Notes: generated from the sequence alone by a model not told the origin. A stretch of 64,000 bases of DNA from Owenia fusiformis (GCA_903813345.2 CAIIXF020000001.1:24295915-24359914), one strand, 5' to 3'. Positions 22,859-34,630 are shown, counted from the first letter of the stretch. Numbers and translations: made by a program.

Positions 22859-25800
22859 CTGAAATTAGATAAGCCTGATATATTTCTTACTTTAAAGCAG
22901 GTGTGGGTTAAGCCCATATTTTTCTTAAAATCAGGGTTAGAAATAATCTGGGGGAAAATCAGAATTTTCCGCAAAAATTCAATAAACCAGGAGTTTTTAA
23001 CGAAAATCTAATTAAAATCGAAAAATCAGGGTTTTGATGAAAAATCAGAGTAATCACTTGACAGTCCTATGCTATTTTGTGACACATTGTTAGAATAGAA
23101 TATTGTGAAATTGAATGAACAAAGCAAAAATGCATTTTAACAAGTGATCAAAACTGCACAGTACAACAAAAACATATAACAGCTGGCTCATTGGCTTTGG
23201 ATGTTTTTGCGATATTTATCACTGTGTGTCTTGTTCTGCTTTTCTTGTCGATATCCATATCAGATACAGGTTTTCCAAATCTAGTGTTAGAATCGGAGGA
23301 ATATTCAGGCTCTGATATGTCGGATGTTTCGCCACTGTACCGTAAATCAAATGTGCCAATTTCACTACTATTTATTTCATATTTATTTACTCCTCCTATA
23401 AGTCAAGGTATCCATCCTTTCGTATTCCATGCTTCTCGAATGTTCAACTAACTGTACTGAACATAGTGTTGACACCGCGTACATACATGCAATACATACA
23501 AATCCAATACTAATCACCATTGCCCATTCAAATGATCACGGGTCAGTGCACTCACTACGTTTACTATAGTTCATTGAAAATTGGCTATTACTAGAGCAGT
23601 AGGTTACTTGTTATTTTCAAAGAATCAACTCTCACTCATGCTTTCTCTATAACTTAATTCTGCATGATTACTAACCAGTCACTGCAATCTGAGCCTGGAT
23701 GCCCTGCAGCTCAACTTTGAACTCTGTATTTTCTTTCCTCAATGTCTCATTTATTGCAGAGAGCCGTCTGATCTCTGACTCTGCCTGAGGATGGCCCCCA
23801 TCCGCTACCTCAAGCTCCTGAAGGTCTGATTTCCTCGCCTCCTTTTCCTCCCTCAGCTGCTCCTCAAGATTTTTATGAACTTTTCTAAGCAGTGCCTGTA
23901 AAGTAATATACAGGCATTATTATTTATTTTTTTTACTGGAAGGGATTGAATATAAGTTTTATTCCAAGGACAGTATGGGCCTTACGGCACTCAGAAAACA
24001 TCATATTTCCAAATTAATAAAAGATACAAATATATCGAAAAATGTCGAGCACAGATTCTTTGCCCATAAATAATTCCATATTAATTGAAAAGAAATGTGT
24101 TAAGTCACGGTCATTTAAACATTTAAGCAGCCATTTTAGCAGTTAAGACTTGAGATCAATAATTTCAGAAATTAATTGAAAGAGGAAGTGTTAATCTGGG
24201 ACACAATTTTTTCATTAGTTTTGAATTTGGCCTTTTGTCTGTTTGATCTGCAACAACTAAGTATCATGATTATGTGCTCAGTAAAAATGCGTCAAAAATT
24301 TCATGCAATCATTTTCCAAAAAAACAAAAAACATGAACATTTCTTAAAAATCTACCTACATGTTTTTCATCATTAATTGCATTTGCTCTGCCGTAAGAAG
24401 TGATAAGAATTTTAGACCCCAAAATATCTTCTGGAGTTGATATTTTCATGAATTTCATTGACTTTAAACATGGCCATAAAAATTACAATTCTGAACTGTT
24501 ATGTGTTTTTTTCCTTTGAAATATCAGTAAAATAACATGGTCTTTTACTGGACTTGTGACATGTACATGTGACTTGTGAACATGTGACTTTGAAGAACTA
24601 TTCTAAAATAAACAAGCTAACAAACTCATATCATAGGTGAAGCCATCTGTCTGAAACAGTTTCGACATCTTGGTAAACATGTGCATAATATCATGTAGAG
24701 CAGCAGCGATACCAAGGAACCAGATGCTACGCACACGGTTGAGATGACACCTGCCTTCTGCATCATTCTCAGCCATCTCTTCAAGCGTGGTACACAGTGG
24801 CTTCCAGTCATTCATGAAAGCATCAACTGCCTGATGAACACTCAACCATCTGCAAAAATAGTTCAGTAATGCAGCAAATTATTTGAAAAGTCATTATTGT
24901 CAATTGGAGTCTTTTAAATAATCTGTATGGTTGTTGTACACTGTGCTACTGCATAATGTCACATGTGAAAGCTACAAAACGAATGAACGGTATCATGGTA
25001 TTCTTATCATTTTTAAATATGCTTGTCAACTGCAGGAACAAATTTCCATAGAACAGTTCTGATTTCATTGATGTCATTTGTCTAGTTTAGGAGATATTGC
25101 CTACTTTAGTGCTGTCCTTTTTTCCGGTCACACTGTAACTTAGGGCAAAGAGTATGCTAGTATTTGAAACGGGCGGAGACAAAACTTGCCTCTGAATACC
25201 TTAATGTAACTGATTGACAGGATCTTTGTATGTGTGTATGACTGACCATTAATTGTTTTGCATGCTTATTTGTTCTACCTGAGTAGTTTTGTTCAAATGT
25301 AACCTGTGTTACGGATTTTGGGACATACATCTTGATTATTCAAACCTTGTAATTCTTTCTACCTGCTCACCACTAGGTGGTTCCAACACATTTGTATTTG
25401 ATAGTTTTGCAGATGCATTTCCCACAATTTCTGTATTATCCAGGTTGATTGAGCCGAGGGCTTCAATGGAGACAACCCAGAAGACCACTTCTTGTACCTG
25501 AAAATTGAGAGGGTGTCACACCCTGTTCCACGCCTTCTGAAATATCTTTTTCAGCCATTTATTGACACTATTTTATACTGATATGCGACAAACGCAATAA
25601 TGACCTATTATATGATTAATAATAGACACATAACCTGCGGAAACTAGTATTATTATGCAACATACTCTGACTGGACTACCCCATTTTTAGTCAAAATACA
25701 AAATATCATTATTAAGTATTTAATTTTTAGAAATTAATTATGCTTATTGACAATGACTAATATTGTTGCACAGTCTACAAGGGATTGACTACCCTAGTTT

Positions 25801-28800
25801 TAGTCGACATTAAACACCCTCTGAATAATTGTTAACACATCAATGATACAAAAGATAGCATAATGGCTCGATTGTTACATGGTAGTAGCGCCTCAAAAGT
25901 GATTTTGAAGTGAAATTAATTTTCTGAGATGTCAATAAGTGTAAAATTTAGAACAAATGACAAAGAGAAAGCATTCCCCCAACAGTTATGTTTATTCACA
26001 ATGAAAGATTGACATTTTCCTTATCCATATTTCATTGCATGACCACTATTCTAGAACATAGTCAGCCTTATCCATACTAGGTCTTACACTAAAAAATACA
26101 AATCACATTCATTTCGTATTGGTTGCTCAAGTGATTTAGTCACTTATGAGCCAAGGATTTTATACATTTCTCCGCTATGTGTGATTCTCTCTTTAAACAT
26201 AAATGATTAATCAAGTGTTTTAGATATTCAAAGGATAAACAAAGCAGTCATTGTAAAATAAAATGCAAACATTATCTAAATTATCCTTCACAACTTGGGG
26301 AGAATCATTATTGGAGGTTGAGTATCATCCAGAATAATTAAGGCATCTCCCTTCTCTTCAACTCCAGGCATGTCTGTGACAATGTCACCTAAAAAGGGGG
26401 TACCTGTAAATTATTTGTTTTATTTTATAACATATGCTTTATGGGGACTCCTCCGAACCTAGAAATTACATTTCAATAAATTTCAAAAAAGAGATAAAAG
26501 ATGATTACAACCTCATTTTAGATGTTAGTTTCCTTATACTTTACAATATATCAGAACTGGTTTTTATGTTTCAAATATTGCAACTGCAAATTGGCAAATA
26601 ACTTAAATTAAGTGGGCATATATTTTCTGTTTGCTTACAAATACCTGTTTGTGCTGCATGTTCAACTGATGTTACTGTTTTTGTCAAATTATAACTCATT
26701 TCACAAAATCGACTGGAGCTGTTTTGGTTTTGAGGTTGGCAGGTCTTTTTTACCTTTCTCTGAGATTTCGCCAGCATCACTGTCAACATCACTGTCTTTT
26801 AAAAACAGTTGGCAATTGATTGTGTACATACTATACATTCTTTTTCTGGTCTAACACAACATATACCATCCTCTGAAGTCTGGACCCTTAGGCTGTGTTT
26901 TATGTGGGCAGTCAATTTTCTTGTATCCTGTTTGCCAGAATATAAGAAACACATCTGAAATAACCGAAAGTTCTACTTTTTATTAGACAAAAGTGTGGAA
27001 ATAACATACATCATTCAACTTGATACAGTATAAGTTAATAGCCAAATGTTTTCTAATTAGATTGTAGACCACAAACTATTTTTTCTTTTCACAACCTTTA
27101 TTTTACTCAACAGGACGTTTCGGATACTAACTGGATCCTTTTTAAACTGTTATAAAAAACTGAACTGAAGCGCTACAAAACAAGTTAAATAAAAACAATA
27201 CGTCATATTAATTCACCAAAAATCTATTTCGAATTTCCGCCAATTTATAGTTCCCTTGATCCATGTTCATATTAGTCTTCACTGTCATCAGTATAAACTG
27301 CCACAGTGGCTCCAGGATTAACTTGGTCTAATATGCACTATTAGACCACATTTCACCAATTTTGGTTTCAATTGTTTCTCCTGTGTATTGAAGTGCCTTG
27401 CTATATTGCATACAAACATTGATAACAATGTTGGCCTCATGTAAGGCAATCTTTTGTCCTGGCTAAATCAAGAAATCGGGGTTGGTTTGGATCCATTTGA
27501 ACATTAGGATATTCTTTATGAAAGCTATTTACACTTCTGTTTAAATCCTCTCAAGAATGTGTCACATTTCCTTAGAGTATTCTTTTGTAAAAATATTGCA
27601 ATATTCATCATCTGTTTTATTTTCCTGTTGGGCTTTGCCAAAATTCATATACTTTTTGTTTGTCTGTATTTGACATCAATCTCCTTGTTCTCTTCCTAGT
27701 GCACACTAAGGCAGATTCAGGATGGTTCTGGTATGACTTGTCAGTTTTAAAGTCCTATACTGAAGGTTCAGGTCATTAAGCTAGATAATGGTGACCACTG
27801 AGACTTTCAGTTACCTGCTTGCCAAATTGTCACAAGAAGGTGTAATGTGCTAGCTAAATGGCTAGCTCAAGTGTCATAAGACAATGTGCCATGCTTAGGA
27901 GTATTCACTCATACTTTTTTTCTTAATTTAGATTACATTTATTAAGAGAGCTTATTCCTCAAAGGTGCATCTATGCTTGTCCAGCCATTGGATATTTTAT
28001 TTAGCATATTTTGCATGGTTTGTAATGATATTTTTCTAGTTTTATGGTCAACTTCCTGCTATATTCATGTCTAAATTCATCCATATAATTCCCAGGTATT
28101 TTGTAGCTCCTATCTTTCATGTAAACCTGTTAAATATGTTTTGGTAGGTCTGTGTACTTGCTTAAACACATTGAACAAATGTGTTTCCTTCTCACCATTT
28201 TATTTTCAAAGTTGGTTCATGGGATCCGGAAGTACAAAATTAACCTCAAGTGAACTACTGATACTACAACCATTAAAATCTCACTTAAGGTATAAATAAC
28301 CTTTTACTTAGATACAATTGAGGATATTTATATATTTTTTTGCCCAAGAGTAAATTTTGTTTTGTTTGTAGTATTAAAATGTTCCTTCACAAAGGTAATG
28401 TTCTTTTCCAATTTCATTATGATATGAAATCTTAGTTGATTTGTTATAGAATTTTCAATCAGCATAGTTACTGTGGATTGCAGAGTGACATAGCTTGATC
28501 GTCCGGAACTTCTTTTTACCAGGGCGCCATTTCTAATGCCTTTTCGTCCTGCAATCAGGAGATTTTATCTGGTATAACATTGTTGAACCATCTGGAGCCC
28601 AGGGAGTTCTTAAATCTATGTGTACCTGGAATTTCTACATCACATTTTTCACTACATTCCTTATTCATTTTAATTTCTTAACTATTCTTGTCATTTCTAC
28701 CATTCTACTATTTTGGCTTTCTTTGCCCTAAAACTCTGATTGGCAATCAACACAATTTTGATCACCCTCTTGATCTCAAGGATTTCGTTTTGTTGATCAT

Positions 28801-31800
28801 CTTTTCATGTAAAGCACAACCTGTTATTTTTGCACTCTGAAAACTTGCCATGATTTTGATAAGCCATATCGTGCTTACCAACCCTGTATCTCCTGGGATC
28901 CCAAATTTGTGAGTTATTGTGAGCTTGGCTAGGGAAACATGGAACTGTCTGATACTGCTGAAAGTTTTGGAGTTATTTGCGCCATGATTATTTCTGGGGT
29001 TGTAATACACTGTTCTGGGAATGTACATATTAGGTTGCATTATCTGCCCACATGGTGGCATCATTTGATTTACCAATCCCAAACCTTAAATCACCTCATT
29101 TTGACCTATTTGTTGTAATTTTTGCTAAATTCTGCTAAATTCTGCATAACCTGTTATCTGTATTTTGGTCAAGTGGGGCCTGATTTACCACACTCAAATT
29201 AGCCACGTTTTTCCACCCTTTATGGAAAATTTCATATTTGACTCATTTGCATAGTCTCATTTAAACTTCCCGGGTCTTCCGAAGATTATATGGTCATTGA
29301 GTACATCATTAAAGCATTCTGATGCCTCCCTTTCTTTTTCTTCAAAGATGCACCAGTCATTCTATATTATAGGCAAGAACCATCACATCTTCGTTATGCT
29401 GGCACTTTCAAGTTTTAAACTGAATTCTGAACTTTTCATGTTTGTGTAATAGATCATTCAGTGCGCTTAGTAGTTCATCATAAACAGGAATTCTGAACCA
29501 GTTGACTGCTTGTCAACTGCAGGAACAAATTTCCATAGAACAGTTCTGATTTCATTGATGTCATTTGTCTAGTTTAGGAGATATTGGCTACTTCAGTGGT
29601 TACCCTTTTTCCGGTCACCCTGTAACTTAGGTCAGAGAGTATGCTAGTATTTGAAACGGGAGGCAAAACTTGCCTTTGAATACCTTTATTTAACTGATTG
29701 ATCTACCTGTGTAGTTTTGTTAAAACGTAACCTGTGTTTCTGGTTTTGGGACGTTTATTTTGATTATTCAAACCTTGTAATTCACCACTTTCTACCTGCT
29801 CACCACTAGGTGGTTCCAACACATTTGTATTTGATTGTGCACATACGATGCATTCTTTTTCTGGTCATATACCATCCCCTGAAGGACCCTTGGGCTGTGT
29901 TTTATGTGGTCAGTCAATTATCTTTTATCCTGTTTGCCAGGATACGAAGTAACACATCTGAAATAACAGAAAGTTCTACTTTTTATTAGACAAAAGTGTG
30001 GATATAACATCCATCATCCAACTTGATACAGTATAAGTGAATGGCCAAATGTTTTCTAATTGGATTGTAGACCACAAAACTATTTTTCTTTTCACAACGT
30101 TTATTTTTCTAAACAGGACCTTTCGGATCCTGTCTGAATCCTTTTTCAACTGTTATAAAAACTGAACTGAAGCGCTTAAAACAATTAAATAAAAACAATA
30201 TTACCTCATATTAATTCAGCAATAATTCATTTCAAATCCCCGCCAATTTATAGTTCCCTTGATCCCTGTTCATATTATTAGTCTTCACTGTCAACAGTTT
30301 AAACTGCCTCAGTGGTTTAACTGTGGTTATCTATCTGCTGACATTTAACCATGTGTGGTTTATTGCCGCCTAGATAGGCAAATGCCTCTTGAGTGCCCAA
30401 TGTGGTTGCCTGCCGCTTGGGGTAGTCTCCAATCATGATATATGGCAAAATGGTCCCTGATGTAGATAATTTGTCTGTACGCACTGTTACTGTGTGATAT
30501 TATGTAAAATTATATATATATATATATTCCCAGATACCTGGTTATATAGTCTAAAGCACAATATTTGATCACAAATTGCCATTAGTTATCATTGAGTGGT
30601 AATGTTCATTCTTCTGACATTTTAAACATTTTCTTCCAGGGTGAATTTACATTACAGCAATGTTTTTGTATATGTTTTTTCTGAAGAATTGCTCGTGTGA
30701 CTTAAATGGACATTTAAATACAATTAATCGATGAAGCTTTTTAGTTTATTGGAGCACACTGAATTCATGTTTATTATGACATATTTTACCCCAATATTTT
30801 TTTTATATAATTGCATTATATCATTGTTGTTATATTTCCAGGTGAATGGTATAGTACAATGTATACGTATTGCATGTGGTGTTGGTCTTAACCTGTTGCT
30901 TGACTCTCAGTCAATGTGTCTTACTGCTGGTGCCCTATACATATAGTAGACACTATTGTACCACCTTTCTAGACTTAAATGTTAACTTGCAAAGTACAAA
31001 ACAAAGATATTTTTGTCATGTTTGAATAGATAGCGATTAATTGTCAATGGATGATAGGTCAGTTTCAGAAAATTGTGAGTTAGGCTGTTAGGACAGACAT
31101 TATTATTCTTATATGGTGATATCTTATCCCCTACTCTTAGAATAAAACAATTTCTAGTATTAGTGTACTTACACTTTATATTTATTTCATTTTTTCAATT
31201 AAGCACGATAAACTCATTTCACTAAAATGTTACAATGTTGTAATGGGTGAATTATAGATGTATCCAAATGCTGACGTCACAAATCCAATATACTACAGGT
31301 ATAAAAATATAAAGTGTTTTTTTTTTGTTTTCATTCAAATGTTAATTCATGTTAGAATATTGTGCAGAACAAATTAACAAAGCATAAGTATACTTATCTG
31401 ACAAAGTCCGGCAAACACTTAAAAGTAACAACACTCATAAATAAAACAAATTAAAAATTAACAAGAGTGTTTGCAGTTTTCTCATAAATAATAAATAATC
31501 TCATTATTTATGAAAAAACACTACACTTAGTATTGTACAGTTAAGCTTGTGCAATCTCAATTTCTTGGGTTGGTAGGAATATGAAATGATTTCTGGCTTT
31601 TTTCTTCAATAATTTTCATGATTGGAATTTATCAGCAATTTCCAGTGAATGGTATTCATAAAGACAGAGTTAACTGTAATCCAAGCAGTTGTTAAAACAG
31701 TCAGCATACTGTAATTGCTAAAATAGAGAAAAAATAACACAATAATACAACATTCACACATACTGTAGTTAGGTCGTCTTCCTCATCTGCCTCATCCCCA

Positions 31801-34128
31801 ACAACAAGAGCAGCATCCACTAAACTGGATTCATTAACTGTTCCTGAAGAACAGTGTTTTGTAACAATATTATTTTTCAACGCCTAATCAAATTAAGTTT
31901 CATGTCATATTTTTGGATATCTTAAATCTTGTTTATACATTATACAAGTAAGTAATCCCTTAGGTTGTCTAACCTTCTTTTACTATGTCCTCATCCTGGT
32001 CCATCAGCACATTACTGATGAGGCTGTGGACAGTAGTGGAATTATGAGACTGATCATGCAGATCATAAACCTCCCTCTGCATTGTCATACTGTGCTTCAT
32101 ATAACTGGCAAGCCTTTGGCGATCCTCTTGCCCAGGGTAAAGATGGCACATCTAAAATTATCCTCACTTTACATAATATACAGAAATGACAAAAATATTC
32201 AATTTTGCTAACCCTAGTTACCATGGTTAGGCATACCTAAAATTAAGTTTTATGTTATATTTTTGGATATTTTAAATCTTGTTTATACATAAAATTTGTA
32301 AGCAATTCCTTAGTTGTCTAACCTTCTTATACTATGTCCTCATCCTGGTCCATCAGCACATTACTGATGGTGCTGTGGACAGTAGTGGCGTTATGAGATT
32401 GATCATGCAGATCATAAACCCCCCGCTGCATTGTCATACTGTGCTTCATATGACTGGCAAGCCTTTGGCGGTCCTCTTGCCCAGGGTAAAGATGGCATCT
32501 AGAATTATCCTCACTTTACATAATAAACAGAAATGACAAAAATATTCAATTTTGCTAACCCTAGTTACCATGGTAAGGCATACCTAAAATTAAGTTTTAT
32601 GTTATATTTTTGGATATCCTAAATCTTGTTTATACATAAAATTTGTAAGCAATTCCTTAGTTGTCTAACCTTCTTATACTATGTCCTCATCCTGGTCCAT
32701 CAGCACATTACTGATGGTGCTGTGGACAGTTGTTGCATTATGGGACTGATCATGTAGATCATACACCTCTCTCTGTAAAGTCATACTATGTTTCATGTGA
32801 CTTGCAAGCCTTTGGCGGTCCTCTTGCCCAGGGTAAAGATGGCACATCTAAAATTATCCTCACTTAACATAATCAACAGAAATGACAAAAATATTCAATT
32901 ATCATTCAAAAGTGGATTCCCCCTATGCTTACCCTAGTTACCATGGTTATGCATACCTAATTAATATTGAATGCAGCTAAATAAGAATTTTATACTGAGT
33001 AGATAACTGAATGAGATAAAGTCTGTGAAAAGATTAGACTGATTGAATAACGTTAAGTATGCCTTTAAAATTTTGTCCATTACTTTCGAATAACCCCTCG
33101 TATAGCTTATACTTTGGTGATCCACTCAATTACGTTCATGTTACGCTCATGTTCTAACTTTAATCATCATTCGCCTGTCTAGATGATATAGGGAATATCC
33201 CTAATTATATCTTAGTTTTGGGTTTGGCCAACTATAAAAAGATGTGTTAAAGAGAATGTAATGCCATTGAAAAACGTATTGATTTAAACATTAAAATGCC
33301 AGTCTTTTCATTTTCAGGTAGGGAAAGTTGGTATCTGGAGCTTATTTAACATGACTTTCTAAGGTATGGTCAAGCTTGAATGCAAAGGTTACCTTCAGTT
33401 ACCTTTGCTTGATATTCTCATGAACTTCAGGGTCCTGTACTAGCTAGGCAGCCCAAATGCTTTTGATGGTTTTCTGACCCTCAATAACCTATAATGATGA
33501 TAACATACAAGGTGACCCAAAAGACAAGCCTCTAAAAGTGTAATGATTTATTGAATACCTATCCTATCAATCAAATTCGGACAATCAACATTGAGACAAA
33601 AACATTTCTTGAAAATGTATGAGAAATTGTGAAATGAAAGTCTCATTTAATATTTTAACTGAAAAATGAAGAATATGTAATGGTAAAACAACTAGTAAAA
33701 GATCAGATTGTCCTTCATAGATTGTATTTTCTGTTTCGGAAGTAACGATTCATTCCTTTATTTTCTAAGATCACTCTTTTGCTTATTGATACATGATATT
33801 GCCTATCCCATTGATTATCATATTTATTTGGTTATATCTCAAGCCAGGGTTGTAAAAAAATTAATCTCTTAAAGAGGCCTCTCTCAATTACCATATTGGG
33901 TTCATAAATTGTGTCAATTTTTGAGAATATTTTTGAAATAACAAAACACAGAGTGAACAATATCACACCCTTGAATAGACAGTCTTTAAAGGTTTCCTAT
34001 GTAAGGGAAAGGATACTTACTTTATCAACACAAGCCGGACAGAGCTGCTGCCCTGCCTGTCCATCATTTTGTTGAAGGAAGGTGTTGCACATTAAACACC
34101 AATCAGACATCCATTTATTAGTGTTCAT
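22643..34128 (-). CDS. Candidate multi-exon gene: CxxC-recombinase-like-acidic-coil-BEN
   Basis: Six minus-strand exons join with compatible phases: 34021-34128 (ATG, ends phase 0), 31974-32151 (phase 0 to 1), 31764-31843 (two bases complete the codon, ends phase 0), 23676-23895 (0 to 1), 23181-23395 (two bases, ends 0) and 22643-22858 (0 to stop). The total of 1017 nt gives 338 residues. An optional exon 25363-25497 (45 codons, phase 0/0) would also fit. The predicted protein has a CxxC..CxxC start, a module like a tyrosine-recombinase C-terminus, an acidic stretch, a coiled coil and a BEN domain. BEN domains bind DNA or protein in chromatin factors, so a nuclear role is likely. Phase agreement is suggestive, not proof. 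The three-exon coil-linker-BEN end is firmer than the long 5' joins, and neighbouring duplicated exons could belong to other transcripts. Confidence 0.45.
23181..23395 (-). CDS. Acidic linker exon between coiled coil and BEN domain
   Basis: A 215-nt exon lies between cttatag (acceptor) and a weak gttata donor. Two bases complete the codon left by the coiled-coil exon, then 71 codons end in phase 0 for the BEN exon. The content is low-complexity and acidic/serine-rich (GETSDISEPEYSSDSNT) followed by a basic patch (DIDKKSRTRH), typical of a disordered linker. The open plus-strand frame over the same bases is its shadow. Confidence 0.55.
23676..23895 (-). CDS. Coiled-coil exon upstream of BEN exon
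   Basis: A 220-nt exon with acceptor tactttacag and donor gttagt. It encodes about 73 residues rich in E, K, R, Q and L (HKNLEEQLREEKEARK, RRLSAINETLRKEN) with heptad-like spacing. A coiled coil before a BEN domain is a common BEN-protein layout. The CpG and G/C content is higher than in the surrounding intron, consistent with coding. Confidence 0.6.
23896..24625. other. No exon seen; intron-like
   Basis: AT-rich sequence between the coiled-coil exon and the hAT-like exon. I find no splice-bounded open stretch with coding character. Confidence 0.35.
24626..24849 (-). CDS. hAT-derived / KIAA1586-ZNF862-like exon
   Basis: A 224-nt stretch after tttttgcag reads (R)WLSVHQAVDAFMNDWKPL, then LTRV-like helices (VRSIWFLGIAAALHDIMHMF, TKMSKLFQTD), with a possible gtttgt donor. 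The RWLSxHxAVD motif and a following FLxxA..LHDI....KMSK..Q pattern are typical of the hAT-transposase-like domain in KIAA1586/ZNF862/C17orf113-type proteins. Its phases (2 in, 1 out) do not fit the coil-BEN exons, so it belongs to another gene or a remnant. No partner exon is identified. Confidence 0.45.
25021..25402. repeat. Paralogous segment, copy 1 part a
   Basis: It starts gcttgtcaactgcaggaaca and ends acatttgtatttgat. It matches 29508-29835 closely. In the second copy it is followed directly by sequence equivalent to 26821 onward. Confidence 0.8.
25363..25497 (-). CDS. Candidate exon, unknown product
   Basis: A 135-nt open stretch (45 codons, phase 0/0) lies between tcaattttcag and a gtagaa donor. 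It starts VQEVVFWVVSIEALGSINLD. The two splice sites and lack of stops support it; no family is recognised. It could sit between the acidic and coiled-coil exons of the BEN gene without breaking the frame. Its counterpart near 29.8 kb is cut by a deletion. Confidence 0.4.
25498..26299. other. No gene seen; intron-like
   Basis: AT-rich sequence between candidate exons, with nothing recognisable. Confidence 0.35.
26300..26388 (-). CDS. Acidic exon paralogue (GDIVTDMPG type)
   Basis: After ctttttag the minus strand reads G|DIVTDMPGVEEKGDALIILD, closely resembling the acidic sequence at about 37.5 kb (VIVTEMPEDEADALVLEDD). Two bases complete a codon, as in the 31764-31843 exon. The downstream end is uncertain: no strong donor before a TGA. 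It is probably the remains of a duplicated acidic exon. Confidence 0.4.
26745..26810 (-). CDS. Possible small acidic exon
   Basis: The minus strand reads KDSDVDSDAGEISEK and then gtaaaa, a usable donor. Its acidic DSDxDSD content resembles the other acidic exons of the locus. The acceptor is not clear and the assignment is weak. Confidence 0.25.
26821..27320. repeat. Paralogous segment, copy 1 part b
   Basis: It matches 29836-30312 (tgtgtacatactatacattc against tgtgcacatacgatgcattc, then the words ctgtgttttatgtgg and ttctactttttattagacaa). Together with 25021-25402 it defines an old duplication in which copy 2 lacks about 1.4 kb. Confidence 0.75.
27321..29507 (-). pseudogene. Decayed unknown coding sequence, minus strand
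   Basis: Several minus-strand stretches look like eroded protein but are broken by stops. About 27600-27720 reads ALVCTRKRTRRLMSNTDKQK then VYEFWQSP. A 106-codon open stretch at 28762-29082 contains YIPRTVYYNPRNNHGANN. About 28560-28650 reads VEIPGTHRFKNSLGSRW. I do not recognise the family; a DNA transposon or retroelement fossil is the likeliest explanation. No splice-supported exon is visible. Confidence 0.3.
29508..30312. repeat. Paralogous segment, copy 2 with 1.4 kb internal deletion
   Basis: 29508-29835 matches 25021-25402 and 29836-30312 matches 26821-27320. The junction shares ttgat with both sides of the missing 25403-26820 segment, consistent with a microhomology deletion. The deletion removes the acceptor side of the exon equivalent to 25363-25497 and the acidic exon. 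Confidence 0.75.
30313..31763. other. No exon seen; intron-like
   Basis: AT-rich. A short TA dinucleotide run occurs at about 30511-30526. Nothing recognisable is encoded. Confidence 0.35.
31764..31843 (-). CDS. Acidic exon following the 178-nt exon
   Basis: An 80-nt exon with acceptor gttcttcag and a strong gtatgt donor. Two bases complete the G codon left by the 178-nt exon, then 26 codons read TVNESSLVDAALVV and GDEADEEDDLTT, ending in phase 0. The exact phase match with 31974-32151 is good evidence that the two are spliced together. Confidence 0.55.
31974..32151 (-). CDS. 178-nt exon, copy 1: tyrosine-recombinase-like C-terminus (intact)
   Basis: The exon lies between taattttag and gttagaca, phase 0 to 1. 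It reads MCHLYPGQEDRQRLASYM, KHSMTMQREVYDLHDQ and a helical tail ending DIVKEG. The order R.R.A..M.HS......VY....  resembles the end of tyrosine recombinases (second His box followed by the nucleophilic Tyr), as in Crypton/DIRS-type or domesticated relatives. The family assignment is inference. This copy has no stop, unlike the two copies just upstream. Confidence 0.55.
32323..32498 (-). pseudogene. 178-nt exon, copy 2 (2-nt deletion, nonsense)
   Basis: About 95% like copy 1, including flanking intron. Two bases near the start are lost (176 nt, frameshift) and the AAA codon near the end is TAA. The gttag donor is kept. It forms a ~350 bp tandem triplicate with the copies at 31974 and 32670. 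Confidence 0.75.
32670..32847 (-). pseudogene. 178-nt exon, copy 3 (nonsense near 3' end)
   Basis: Full 178 nt with both splice sites and MKHS / REVYDL preserved, but the same AAA-to-TAA change as copy 2. Copies 2 and 3 therefore share an ancestor younger than the split from copy 1. If included in an mRNA it would truncate the protein just before the acidic exon. Confidence 0.7.
32848..34020. other. No exon seen; intron-like with one mariner-like word
   Basis: AT-rich. Near 33508, acaaggtgacccaaaagaca resembles a mariner terminal repeat, but no matching inverted end is found. Otherwise nothing recognisable. Confidence 0.35.
34021..34128 (-). CDS. Candidate first coding exon with CxxC..CxxC zinc-binding motif
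   Basis: The ATG at 34128 opens 36 codons to a consensus gtaagta donor (exon low end 34021). It reads MNTNKWMSDWCLMCNTF ... LCPACVDK, with cysteines at 11, 14, 30 and 33, a likely small zinc-binding knot. Phase 0 at the donor matches the phase-0 start of the 178-nt exon at 31974. An alternative acceptor upstream of the ATG is possible, in which case the ATG is internal. Confidence 0.5.
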
Positions 34129-34559
34129 TGTCACAGACTTTATTAAAAAATTTTTTAGATGTTTCGAATGCAAACTGCATCCATGATAACTAAATTTAAA
34201 TTGAAAACAGTTGAAATGAATACAGGTAAATCTACTATTATGTCAATAAAACCTTAACAACGTAAAGAAATAATTAATTGCAAAGGCAATATAACTTCAT
34301 CCCGCAAGCGATCTAGATTGAACTTGGCCATGTCTCTATTGACATTTTTATGTTCTCTAATGTGAATGGCTTCTCTTATCAACCTATTGTTTCTGTTCCT
34401 TTCTGTGCTAACTATTTTATAATTGTAATAATAATTGTCAATTTCGTGGTTTTCTGCTACATTAGTATTAGGGCTTTTCTTCTTCCAACATCTCCGTGTC
34501 AACCAGATCTAAAGGGTTTGAAAAAGCAAAAATCAAAATAAAAAAACAAATGCATATCA

Positions 34560-34630
34560 TTATCCTCCTCAACCAGAGCTTCATCCCGAATAACTAAGTC
34601 CTCTTCTTACTCCTCAATAAAATCTGAAAT
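34560..34630 (-). pseudogene. Degenerate acidic exon
   Basis: The minus strand reads ISDFIEE, an in-frame TAA, then EEDLVIRDEALVEEDN. It parallels the acidic exon at about 37.5 kb (DALVLEDDSQVEEDN). It is broken by the stop. Confidence 0.4.

Noticed and set aside
23191-23451. 86-codon plus-strand frame with a hydrophobic start
   Set aside because: It lies opposite the acidic linker exon, whose splice phases agree with two neighbouring exons.
30731-30946. 71-codon plus-strand hydrophobic frame
   Set aside because: No splice context or motif; hydrophobicity follows from T-rich sequence.
33508-33990. A further mariner-like element starting at 33.5 kb
   Set aside because: One terminus-like word was seen but no matching inverted end or TA pair was found.
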